A DNA stretch of 64,000 nt from Warburgia ugandensis (taxonomy: Eukaryota; Streptophyta; Magnoliopsida; Canellales; Canellaceae). The stretch spans positions 24,573,445-24,637,444 of the forward strand of contig CP141132.1 of assembly GCA_035236585.1 (NCBI GenBank), given 5' to 3'. The position numbers and the translations under genes are program-made. Below are positions 41,701 to 51,873 of the stretch, piece by piece. The notes beneath the pieces were generated by a model. The model made no database searches and was not told where the DNA came from. It saw only the letters and a list, made by a program, of their open reading frames with translations. Within the stretch, counting starts at the first letter, position 1. The number at the start of each line of letters is the position of its first letter.

Positions 41701-43865
41701 GAAATAAGACATCTTCAACTAGTAAAAAACATTAATTGGTTGAATAATAATAATAATAATAATAAGAGCATAAAAGGTTAATAAATTATCTAATCCTAAT
41801 AAAAATTGTAAGTAAGATAAAGATGATCAAGCAAGATCCATAGAATCTTGAATGATCAAGAACAATAAGAATCTTAATGTCATATTTTTTGTGTATCTAT
41901 GTATGTAAGTTGTAGATGAATCTAGATAGAGAATCCATACCCTTGATCAAATATGATTCAAGGAAGAGAACAAAGATCATCCTCCATAGGGATGATCAAA
42001 CAACTAAACTTAGATCAGAGAAGAACAAGATGATAGAAGATCTAAGCTCTTGATCTTTATCAACAAAGTATAAATTGTTGATCAAAGGATCCATGAAAGA
42101 TCAAGATCAAAGAAAGGAATACACAAAGACTTATAATAGAAAATACTTAGATCTAAAAGATTAGAAGATCATTCTAACTATCAAATCTAGTGATCAAAAC
42201 TATTTGAGGAAGATAGATCATGATAGGACACAAGATCTAAATCCTTTATATCAAAGGACAAGACTAGACAAAGAATATAGATAGGATAAAAAATATAGGA
42301 TTATTTAGATTGTATAAATATTGATAATATGTATGGATTTACAGATTTCATATGTCAATCATAATCATGGAAAATTTAAAGAGATGAATCACTACGTGAA
42401 GGTAGGAGGATTTTATGAATACATCTACATGAGAAATACATGTTGAACACATGATCTTATGTTTAGAGATGTTGACTAGAGTAATATAAACACTTGTATT
42501 AAACCCCTTGAAAACCCTTATGATCCAACCAAAACACATATGAAATGGTTAAGTTAGAATTAAGGAAAATCGTAAGTGAATAGGGAACTAGAAGGTATTC
42601 CAGCCTTGGATAAAAAGACAAATTGTCTGATAAGTATAAAATCAATACATTGGAATCATTCATATAGAATGGTGATCCCTAAACTCATATGAACATGAGT
42701 ATCATTCATTGTAAATGATGATCCCTAAGTTTGAAATGAAATCCTATCCTCGATATAAGAATATCAAAATATGAGGAAGATGCAATAAATAGACAATGTG
42801 TTTGATAAGTAAAAGAATACTTTACGTACAAGCAAGGCGGCTTCTGGTTTTTATTTAAAATAGGCATATGCTTGGGGATGCTATGCTATGAGAGTTTGGC
42901 CACCTGGTCTCCAAAATCTGATATATATGATGATACTGTGCCTAAAGAGAGGCAAAATATTGGGTGGGGCAATTTTGGGAAGGCCACCACTATGATGGTC
43001 TATCTCCCCATATAGACATGACATAGATGATTTTTCACATTTGGTATTTGTGGAGTATGAAAGCAGTTATCCGAGTGCACTCGTACGGATCAAACTCTAG
43101 CATAGTAGTTCTTTGAGTATTTTGCATTATGATGCATGGCATAATGAGATTCCGATACTACCTAAATAAGGGAGCATTTTTCCAACAGAGTCTAGATGTT
43201 TTATCAACTCAGTATGGCTGAGTGTGATGATACTACCCAAATGAGGGAGTATTTTCTAGCTAAGTCTAGATGATTGATCAACTCAATGTGTCTGAATGTG
43301 ACTATTGATGTTAGAGATATTAACTATTTTTCACAGTTTTGACCATATATATATCTATAAGACATATACAGTATGTATGTATAGGATGTACATATATGAC
43401 AAAGTAAAGAGATTGATCCATGAGTATGTTTATGAACAATGGGATTATGAAGTATTAGGATTATACTGTCAAATTATTATACTTCTTAAATCCACTACCA
43501 AGCATAACTCAAAGACATGTATTTTTATTTGTGAGCATTGTATTGTATTGAGATTTTTTATTGTATGGTGAGCTTTGAAATTTGGATTATATAATTTGGA
43601 CAAGTATTGTGCAGATACCCAGGTTGTAGTGTGAACCACTGGATGGATTCTGGAATTTAATGAAAGTATATTCTTTCAATGGAATTTTATCTTGTACAAA
43701 ATTCTAATTATGTTGTGTATGAAGTGATGACTTGGGTTTTACAAAACAAGTTCTAAAGAAAAGAATTTTTACTGCTTTGTTTTGCGAAATTTTTTTACTA
43801 CTAAGGCCGCCCTTGCCTTTGAAAAATGTATTACAAACTATGTTACAAAAACCTGGGTCATCACA
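38757..43865 (+). mobile_element. Very long solo LTR (5.1 kb), chromovirus-like
   Basis: Starts TATCATAACCCCAATTTT (first dinucleotide probably mutated from TG) and ends CTGGGTCATCACA. The perfect TSD TTCTC flanks it (38752-38756 and 43866-43870). A TATA box CTATAAATACC is at about 39298-39308. A block at about 42860-43060 (GGCCACCTGGTCTCC, GCCTAAAGAGAGGCAA) is related to the GC-rich block of the smaller solo LTRs. It has no gag or pol. It includes a GATC-dense part (41821-42240) and a segment like the Athila leader (41490-41730), so it may be composite. Confidence 0.75.
41490..41730 (+). repeat. Leader-like module inside the 5.1 kb LTR
   Basis: Resembles 31720-31950, the family 1/2 leader in plus reading, along its length. 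Shared order of words: GAACATGATGGTTA / GAGCATCGTGGTTA, CTCCTTACA, a TAACTACTTT / TAACCACTTT word, AACTAGTAAGC / AACTGGTAAGC, GGAGTTGTTTAGACTTAGG / GGAGCTGTCTAGATTTAGG. It is in the same orientation as the host LTR. Followed by a short (ATA)n run at about 41744-41765. Confidence 0.6.
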
Positions 43866-43870
43866 TTCTC

Positions 43871-44401
43871 CCACATCCTTTTTAATTACATTCTAACATA
43901 ATTTTATTTTCAATTCATGATGCATCTTGGTTCACCCTAGGTGAATGGCATACCGGGAGTGATGTGCCTCTTGAAGGATCTCCTATCTCAACTCTTTATT
44001 TGATATAACTACCAATCTTCCACAAAATCACACCTCCACCTGAACTCTGAGTAAACCCTAGTTTACTAATCAGTGACTGTATATGTGTGTTTTCTTCTAA
44101 GCCTAGAGAACCCTTCTCAACAATAGTAGATTTCACTACTAAATTGGACACAAGTGATCCTTTACCCCTATATTGAATTTTTGGTTTACATTCAACAACA
44201 TTCTCAAGTAATTACCACTTTCTATAGAGCATACCTACTATCAACCCTTGAGCATTCCGACTTGGTAGGAGAAAATATATTTGAAGCTTTTATGATTTGT
44301 GAAAACATCAAATTTCTACCATACAAGTAATGTCTCTAAATTTTTAATGCGAAAACTACTGCCACCAACTCTAAATCGTGAGTAGGGTAATTCTTCTCAT
44401 G
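43871..44401 (-). pseudogene. Chromovirus RNase H and linker fragment
   Basis: The minus strand starts at 44401 with HEKNYPTHDLELVAVVFALK followed by a stop and RHYLYGRN, the C-terminal part of chromovirus RNase H. The rest to 43871 is the decayed linker towards integrase (LPSRNAQGLIVG, SRGTSLPVCHSP). At 44401 it meets, head to head, a gag fragment on the other strand. The two share only about 2-3 bases. Confidence 0.75.
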
Positions 44402-44985
44402 TGAACAAGGACACTTATTGAGTGAGTGCCCTAAGAGACGAATAGGCAATGGGCCCAGGGTAGAAAATGTGCCTCTAAGTCAAGGACAAATATTCACTAT
44501 CACTTCTAAGCAGCCTAAGGCATCAAATGCAGTACTTGAAGGTACCATTTTAATTTCAAATAGTCATACTAAAGTTTTATTTGATCTAAGTTCCACATAT
44601 TCATTTATCTCTAGCATTTTGCATCTTTGTGTGTTTACCTATACATAATTTGGGATTTGGCTTGGATATAACTACACTAGAAGGTGAATCAGTCAGTAGT
44701 CTTGAGTTTCTCTAAGAGGTACCTATTGAGATAGTGGGGTAGCAATTGAAAGCTGACCTCATTCTACTCTGTATGATGGATTTTAACATTATATTGGGAT
44801 TAGATTGGCTAACAATGAATTGGGTGATAGTGGACTATCATAGGAAGAAGGTCATGTTTCATGTACTAGGACAGACAATAATTTCATTCCAAGGGAAACT
44901 CAATACAAATGATGTTTGTGTTATTTCATCCATGAAGGCAACAAGACATATCTCAAAAGGATGTTAAGCCCTTTTAGCTAATGCA
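44400..44985 (+). pseudogene. Chromovirus gag zinc knuckle and protease
   Basis: Plus strand: CEQGHLLSECPKRR, the second half of a CCHC zinc knuckle, then LEGTILISNSHTKVLFDLSS and YSFISS, the protease active-site region (D-S-G normally, here D-L-S). Then, after a frameshift, ADLILLCMMDFNIILGLDWL and VDYHRKKVMF (44746-44967), the C-terminal protease/linker of Del/Tekay elements. The N-terminal gag is missing at the 44400 junction. Confidence 0.85.
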
Positions 44986-45261
44986 GTACCAATGGATGCT
45001 GAGCAACCTAAACTTAAGGAGTTGAAAGTTGTTAAAGAATTTCACTATTTTTTCCTAAAGAACTTCTAGGATTACCACCTGGGAGAGAAATTGATTTTAC
45101 TACCGAACTTGTGCCAGGTACATCTCCTATTTCTTAGGTACCATATCAAATGGCTCCACAAAATTGAAAACACAGTTGTAAGAGTTATTAGACAAGGGCT
45201 TTATTAGACCCAGTCTTTCACCTTGGGGAGCACCAGTTCTTTTTATTAAGAAGAAAGATGG
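44986..45261 (+). pseudogene. Chromovirus reverse transcriptase, N-terminal fragment
   Basis: Plus strand with frameshifts: ELLGLPPGREIDFTTELVPG, SPIS.VPYQMAP, ELLDKGFIRPSLSPWGAP and VLFIKKKDG. It stops exactly there. From 45262 the sequence is the family 1 ORF. The natural continuation (about 16 residues later) is the fragment at 32621-32880. Confidence 0.85.
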
Positions 45262-47060
45262 ATGATTTGTCCAAGAAATTTGACATTGTGATGAATAGGA
45301 TGAATAGTATACTAGATAAGTATAATTCTTCTAAACAAAATATTGGGGCATATCAACAACCTTAATATGGTAATTACTATACTAAGTCATACCAACAACC
45401 TCAATATAATAATGACTATGCCAATTCAAAACCTCAATACCCTACTTCATAGCCATCAAGCTCCAACTACAATGAATATTATTAGGAGTAAGTGAATGTA
45501 CTTAGTGCATTCCTTGAACCTAGAAATCATTACTATCCTGAGACAAATTACCAAGAATATAATGGATGGGCTAGGTATCATGTACAACCATGGTCTCAAG
45601 ATTATCAACCATATTAGGAAGAACCAACATGGTACCACCTTGAACAACCCTACTAAGAATACCAAGAATATAAGGGTCAATCATCATGGGTTCAACTTGC
45701 TCAACCCTTTTCACTATCCCAAATGCCACAACAATTCCAACCACATGAGTCATATCCTCTACAAGATGAAGAACCATGACTAATATGTAGCAAATTTGTT
45801 AAAGAATAGATCAAAACATTGCAACCATTAAAAAAGGGAATGAGGAAATGAAATGAGAGGGGGAGGAATGAGAAGAGAAAATAAAACTAATATGGGAATA
45901 TACTAAAAGAAACTTGTTGAATTTATAAAAAGGACTAAGGAATTTGAACCAATTGGGAATAATGAAGAGTCATTTATTACTAATACTAGGATGGGACTAT
46001 CTTATGATCATTCTGAACTACAAAGTCTTCAACCATCTTTGCTTATTAATAATGATGATAGGATGAAAATATCTTATGAACCTTTAGAGCTCTAGAATTT
46101 TTACCACCCTTGACCATTGTTACTGCTAATAGGATGAAAATTGCATATGATCATTTTGAGCCACAAAGTCCACAACTATCCATACAAACCTCGAACTCAT
46201 ACTTACTCGAGCCATGTCCTGTTCCTTTTTATGATTATGATAAAGAGACATCCATTGAGGAGGAGAATGAATCCTTAATAACATCCAACCCAGAACCTTT
46301 AAATTTGTGTCCTATTTATTTTTATGAATTTGATGAAGACACATCTATTAAGGAGGTGAAGCAATTGTTGGAGACTATTCCCCTAATGAATACTTCTCAA
46401 TGGCAAGCGAGAGTAAAACCCCTACTAAACTTGAAATTCCAACTAAGCCTTTCAATGTAGAAGACGTACTTGATTGGGACCTATATACCATACTTGAACA
46501 AATACAAGATAGTAATATAGGTCCATCTAAAACCTTATCTATGCTGGAAAAATAGGAAAAAAAGAGTCAATTGATGTGCTAGCTATACATCACCCAACTT
46601 TAGGGTACACATTAGAAGGTAATCAAGTTTAAGCCTCACCATGTCCCTATTTCTCGTAATACAAGAACCACCTTTTAGGGAAGTGTTGACTCAACTTATA
46701 CTTCAATTTTAATACAATGTAAGGGAAATGGAAGAAAAGGATGAATTGAATACAGTGGTCAATGTTATCCCTCAATTTGGTCAAGAAGAGGACCATTCAT
46801 CTCCATGTGGTCCAATAAATTTAAATTTACGGTAGTTCATGATGTCATCATGTTACTACCACCTTAGTTTTTGAGGTAGAGGAATTGTCTTGACTACTAT
46901 GAAATAGTGAAAATGGGCGATCATCAATTTGGTCCCATTAAATTTAAAATCATGGTGGTCTACTGTACCGTATTGTTATAACCTCCAAAAATTTTATGGT
47001 GAAGGAAATATATAGACTACTGCAGGATTCTAAATTGGCATGAGAAATCTTACCCATTTC
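45262..47060 (+). pseudogene. Family 1 gag-like ORF (plus copy)
   Basis: The function is unknown. Readable parts: DDLSKKFDIVMNRMNSILDK, a Tyr/Gln/Pro-rich region (GAYQQP, SYQQPQYNNDYANSKPQYP, HYYPETNYQEYNGWARYH), an open frame of 116 residues at 46110-46460 with PQSPQLSIQTSNSYL and two tandem acidic-aromatic modules (PFYDYDKETSIEEE and YFYEFDEDTSIKEV), then DLYTILEQIQDSN. Two decayed copies of the 42-residue repeat follow near 46780-47050. There is no zinc knuckle, protease or RT. It matches the three minus-strand pieces at 10938-11157, 7627-8364 and 4374-5038. Confidence 0.6.
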
Positions 47061-47843
47061 ATTGTTATAATTAGCATAGGAAAATTTAGGTTAAGCTGGT
47101 AAGGTTTAAATTAGGGTACATTAAGCTATGTCTGGCTGAAGACATTAAACTTAATGCTCATTGGGAGGCAACCATGGGTTTTCTTAGAAATCTCGTTGTT
47201 CTGTATTACCCATTTATCATATAGGATTTTAAAACATTGAGGACAATGTTTAGTTCAGGTTAGGGGGTGTAGATATGCATGAGATTTTTAAAATTTTCTT
47301 GCATGTTTATAAATTTAAAAAAAAAAAAAAAGGAAAAAGAGAGAAATAAGTTCCTTTATAAAGATGACAATTTAAAATTTCTAAATATTTAGTTACCTTT
47401 TGAATTTTAGCTTATTAATAGAGTTGCATACAAAATAGCTATATAGTTTAAGTGGAAGAGAAAATATAATTTAAAAATCCTAAAAAAGACCTGTGGAGAC
47501 TTATAACCCAAGTGAGTTTCTTACCATTCTTCCTTTTCTAAGCATTATACATAAATTCAAAAATTTCTTGAATGTACATTAATTCTTAATTGATCTCATT
47601 ATTCTTCATCTTAATCAACTATTGAGAAATCATAAAAGACTATACCATATATTTCTTAAGTTTATGATAATTCTTAAATCATATGTACTCTAGGAAATGA
47701 TAGAGGCCATCCTTGGAAAACCCATAGCCTTTAGCCTTCTCTAAGTCATTTTCTACTAGTTAGACCCTTTGAGCCTTGTGGGATCAACCTCACTTGCGTG
47801 TAGCTATGATAGATTTGTGTGCTTGTAAGTTAACTTAAACATC
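47061..47843 (+). other. Family 1 3' region with a 65-bp LTR remnant
   Basis: Contains TTAATGCTCATTGGGAGGCA (about 47151-47170) and ACATTGAGGACAATG with TTAGGGGGTGTAG (about 47233-47273), the Athila-type 3' signature. From about 47777 the text GGGATCAACCTCACTTGCG to TTAACTTAAACA (47843) matches only the last 65 bp of the family 1 LTR (reverse complement of 824-895). The rest of the LTR is deleted. Confidence 0.65.
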
Positions 47844-49395
47844 ACAACGCACTCTTTGCCTACACATTTGATGTAATTAAAGTTATGTAATTAATACAAT
47901 TTGATATTATAATTAATTCACTCAAACATTGGTTTAGCACATACCTCTAATTCAGGAGACAGGTGAACTTTACAAGTTCATTTCATGCTTCCTGGTAGAA
48001 TGTTTGTGAATCAAAGCCTAGAGTCTTGCACGATCTTGACCCAAGGTGGCACCAAATTCTATTCCCTTGAACCCCATTTTCAAAACACATTCATCTAACA
48101 TTTGATGCACAAATTAGTGATCTAAACCTTGGGAAAATTTGCATTAATCCTATGCCTAATTTTTCCTATGTCATGAACCTAAAGAATATAGTATACTAAG
48201 TGAAACAAATTATCCAAACAATACTTCAATGAATCCACAACTTTCTATTGTAACAAACTAAACTGACTCTCAAAGGAGGTTTTCTATCCTACCACAATAA
48301 AACTTTGTCATTAAAGACATAAACTACAAAGGAAAAACCATTATCAAGACTAAAATGCTTAAGTCAATTATGGGGAAAAGTTAAAGCTCATTAAAATTTA
48401 GAATTTCTAAAAGCTTTTGAAACAAAATACTTAAATTGATAACTAATTCAAAGAAAAAATAAAGAATTATCCTAAAAACCAAATGTCTGGAAATATAATA
48501 AACCATAGAACAAGGAGCAAATACAAGAAATGAGCACTAGGTCTTTACTCTCTAAGGTATAGATTCTTCGTGAAAACAAAATGATCCAGAAGAAAATATC
48601 TCCGTAGCACAAAGCTTCAGATTCTTCCCATTGATTAATTTTGTGGAGCTTGTAGAAGTGATTGGACTGCAAATCGGGTTTTGAGAGGCACAATTTATAG
48701 ATATCCTCTTATGGGTTTCTGGACTTGAGCATTATGTAGGACAAAAAATGCTTATTTTGGATATCTAGCCTCGATGAAGAAGGCATGGAATCTAGTTCTA
48801 AGCTTTTCGACTCGACAAAGAAGATGGTCTCCATGGATCTCTCCTATTTATATTGTACATCGGATTTGTGATCCTCAACTCTCTTATGCATTTTTGAGGA
48901 TGGTTGACTTTTGTTCGTCGGTTTATGGGATTCTGATTTCATTTCATGGGGGTGAATAGAAGTTCCTTTCTGTCCTTTTACTCGTACAAAGAGAATTTTT
49001 CGTTTTTCTTTTTTATTGTTTTCAATAATCCCCAAGCCTGTTTATTCCTTTTCCTCCGTCAAACTCAGTTAACCAACGTTGGGTATGTGATGGGTTTAGC
49101 TGTCTCGGAATATCAGCTCTTGTGACTAGCGATACCTAGAAGATCAATGCTAGGCACATGCGCTTTGGTGAATCCCTTAATTAGTGGATCAGGATAGGCT
49201 GTCGTGGTCCATTGTGAGCAAAAGAGCAATACATGGGGAAGGTCAACGGCTTATGTCCTCTTTGCAACCAATTAAGGTCAACAGTTAACCTTTCTTTATA
49301 AGCGATTAGGGTCAACGGCTAGCTGTTGTTATTTGTGGCAACCAATAAATTAAATAAGTGGAGGAATGAATATATAGAATATGTCCAGCTAGTTT
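47844..49395. other. Unassigned sequence, no recognised gene
   Basis: AT-rich to 48470, then a more balanced stretch (48500-49380). Short open frames (48472-48693 minus, 48774-48959 plus) have no known motif. A minus-strand TATA-like CTATAAATTG near 48693-48702 could belong to an LTR fragment. At 49241, 49276 and 49310 the word GGTCAAC recurs about every 35 bp in a partial repeat (CAACCAATTAAGGTCAAC). This is one of the few places that may be low-copy DNA. Confidence 0.4.
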
Positions 49396-49600
49396 GGTGC
49401 ACTCATTGACACTTCACGTTCACGTTACAAATCTAAACGAGAAACATCCTAAACTAGAGGGTGCACTCATTGACACTTCACGTTCACGTTACAAATATAA
49501 ACGAGAAACGTCCTAAATAAGTGGAATAGAATATATCCAACTAGTTTGGCGCACTCAATGACCATTCACGTTACAGTTATAAACGAGACACATCCTAAAC
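49396..49600. repeat. Minisatellite, three ~55-60 bp units
   Basis: Units at 49396-49454, 49460-49517 and 49548-49600. Each goes from GG(T/C)GCACTCA through TTCACGTT and ACGTTACA to AAACGAGA..CATCCTAAA. The first two are nearly identical; the third lacks a few bases. Before the first and third units stands CCA(G/A)CTAGTTTGG. Confidence 0.9.
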
Positions 49601-49834
49601 TTTGTATGGGAAGAAGTCATTCCTCTTGGTATAAATCAATAGTGCGTTATCATGTGACAATACAACGCATTTCAGGCTCTGATTTTAGTCATGAATTTGC
49701 CAGATAAGAGTAGCGGTCGAGGACATAAAATAACGGTGGAATGCAATTTCCGAACTTTTACTGGGTAGTATAAAGAGTAAAAGGCTGGGTAGTGTAAGAC
49801 AATACAGTTCCCCACTCGCCGGCTTAAATGCCCA

Positions 49835-49890
<56 letters not shown>

Positions 49891-50321
49891 AAATATCATT
49901 CCTCTTTCTTTATTTAACTAATAATCATGCAGCTAGGCAATAGCATGAGACAAAAAAACTATATCTCTCTCTTTCTTTCCCTCCTCTTACCGTAATTTTC
50001 TATACTTATATTTTCAAGAGACTTAAAGTTCTAAAAGAAAAGGACTCCGGGACCTAGAAGACTGATACATTGCACTGGGCCCTGCCATTCAGTCAAAAGG
50101 GCTATGTAGTTTTTTATTTGCCATTGGCAGTCCAAGACAAATATTTGAGGTTTTTTTTTTTTTTTTTGGAAGGCACAAATATTTGAGAATTCCGGTAAAA
50201 CATCTGTAAAAAAATCCGAGGAAATAGCAAGTACATTTTAGATGTGAATTTAAGTTTTAATTTCAATGTTTTAGTAGATTTACAAATAATATTTTAAAAT
50301 TTAACAAATTAATTATAGAAT
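49601..50321. other. Unassigned sequence with (TC)n
   Basis: No gene is recognised. It holds a 49-bp (TC)n tract at 49838-49886 and a T-run near 50151-50167. A small open frame across the TC repeat (49685-49888 minus) is an artefact. A pyrimidine-rich region after GGTATAAATC (about 49628) could be promoter-like, but no transcript can be argued. Confidence 0.35.
49838..49886. repeat. (TC)n microsatellite
   Basis: 49 bp of TC dinucleotides. Confidence 0.95.
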
Positions 50322-50333
50322 ATGAGTTTTGTT

Positions 50334-50494
50334 GCACCAGTGCTTTGTAGCACAGTGGTGGATGGAGTAGTTTCTCTCCCAGGTGACCAGCGTTCGAGCT
50401 TGCGCATGACTATTTGATGAATTTAAAAATAAGTGTTCGGCCTTGTGCATGAGTATTTGATGAATTTAAAAAAAAAAAAGAAAAAAAAAAAGGA
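50334..50494 (+). mobile_element. tRNA-derived SINE with target-site duplication
   Basis: It has an RNA polymerase III box A-like TAGCACAGTGG at 50348-50358 and a box B-like GCGTTCGAGCT at 50390-50400, about 40 bp apart as in tRNA-related promoters. It ends in A-rich sequence (about 50468-50494). Flanks are 17-bp direct repeats matching at 15 positions (50317-50333 and 50495-50511). The 3' half is a tandem duplication of about 43 bp (50390-50432 and 50433-50475), so the box B region appears twice. It encodes nothing and would have moved with LINE enzymes. Confidence 0.75.
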
Positions 50495-50511
50495 AGAAGA
50501 TGAATTTTGTT

Positions 50512-51285
50512 AGGAAAATTTAAATTAATTTCTTGAATTTGAATTTGAACTTAAAAAACGTAAGAACCTTTGACGTTGTTAAGATAAATTAGTCAGATAC
50601 TAGAGTCATCCGTTATATACGCAATTGTTTTACATTGCTAGATATCCAAAAGCGGGAGTAATGAGGTGAACGAGATAGATATCCAAAGATAAGCCCTTTT
50701 ATAGAAAAAGTGGGCATGCAATATTGTTGAGCTCTCGTGGAAGTCTGTGTCATCTCGAAATAAAAGAGAACATGTCAGAATGACCATATATCAGGAAGCC
50801 CTTTTGCGTTGAAATAGCATATTCACCAAGATGACCCAACGATATGGATTATGGATTTCATAAATTTGGGCTCATAGAATTAGGCATCATAGCAACGAGG
50901 ACTCCTGATACCGTATGTGGGTTGGAATGAAGTTCCTACTGAGATATGAGAAATACAAAATGGACTCTCGTGCAAATTCACCACTTTTATTGGAGCCCAC
51001 CTTTGCATAATGTGACTATGATTGTTTCAGATGCGGATGCTTAGTAGATAGAAAACAATGTAATTCGATCTGATTGGGGAGTAGAATTTAGACATTTTGG
51101 AACAACGCAATATATACAATAAGAAAATAGATTTAGGTGCCTCAAGGCACCAAAATTTAAGCACTTCCAGGCTTCACGATGCATACGTGTTATTCTTTCA
51201 GCGAATAGTTGCATCTCTTCCGGGTTTCAGTTAGGTCTTCAAGACTTCAACGAAGAAGTATTCTTTTTTCACAAAATCAGTCAAC
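50512..51285. other. Unassigned sequence left of the hAT element
   Basis: No gene, LTR or repeat is recognised. It is a moderately AT-rich sequence without long open frames and ends at the 8-bp target site ATCTCAAC (51286-51293). Confidence 0.4.
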
Positions 51286-51873
51286 ATCTCAACTAGGCCT
51301 GGCAATTTGGGTTGGCAGGTCATGTTTGTGTCGACATGAACATGACACGATTAGAGCATATGGGTAAACACAAACACGATACGATTAATAGTCGTATAAA
51401 AAACCTTTGACTCGAACACGACCCAGTTCTTAAAAAATTAACATGACACTGTCCGTGTAACATGATTACATTATTGAGTTGTGTTTGGATGACACGATAC
51501 AACATAACACGAAATGACATGATTTGTTAACACAACCTATTTATTAAATGAGTCAAACATGACCCGACTCAGTAACACGATAATTAGTGACCCGTTACGA
51601 CACGAAATGACCCATGTGACACGACACGTTTTAGTATTAGATAGTTAGACTATTGGTCAACCTTGATCAATACCAATAAAGTTCCTGTAATATTTTATTC
51701 AGAAGCAACACAGAACTTTACACTACTCACATAAGGTCCTACAAGAGATTCAAATGAATCAAATAACCACAATAATAGTAAATAACTGGAGATTAAGTAG
51801 CACATGAGAGAAATCTACTTCCATCAATATATCAAACACAACTAATTAATATAAATTATGAAAATTATACAAA

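Noticed and set aside
50348-50400. tRNA gene
   Set aside because: Box A and B words are present, but no cloverleaf can be drawn. The A-tail and long TSD indicate a SINE.
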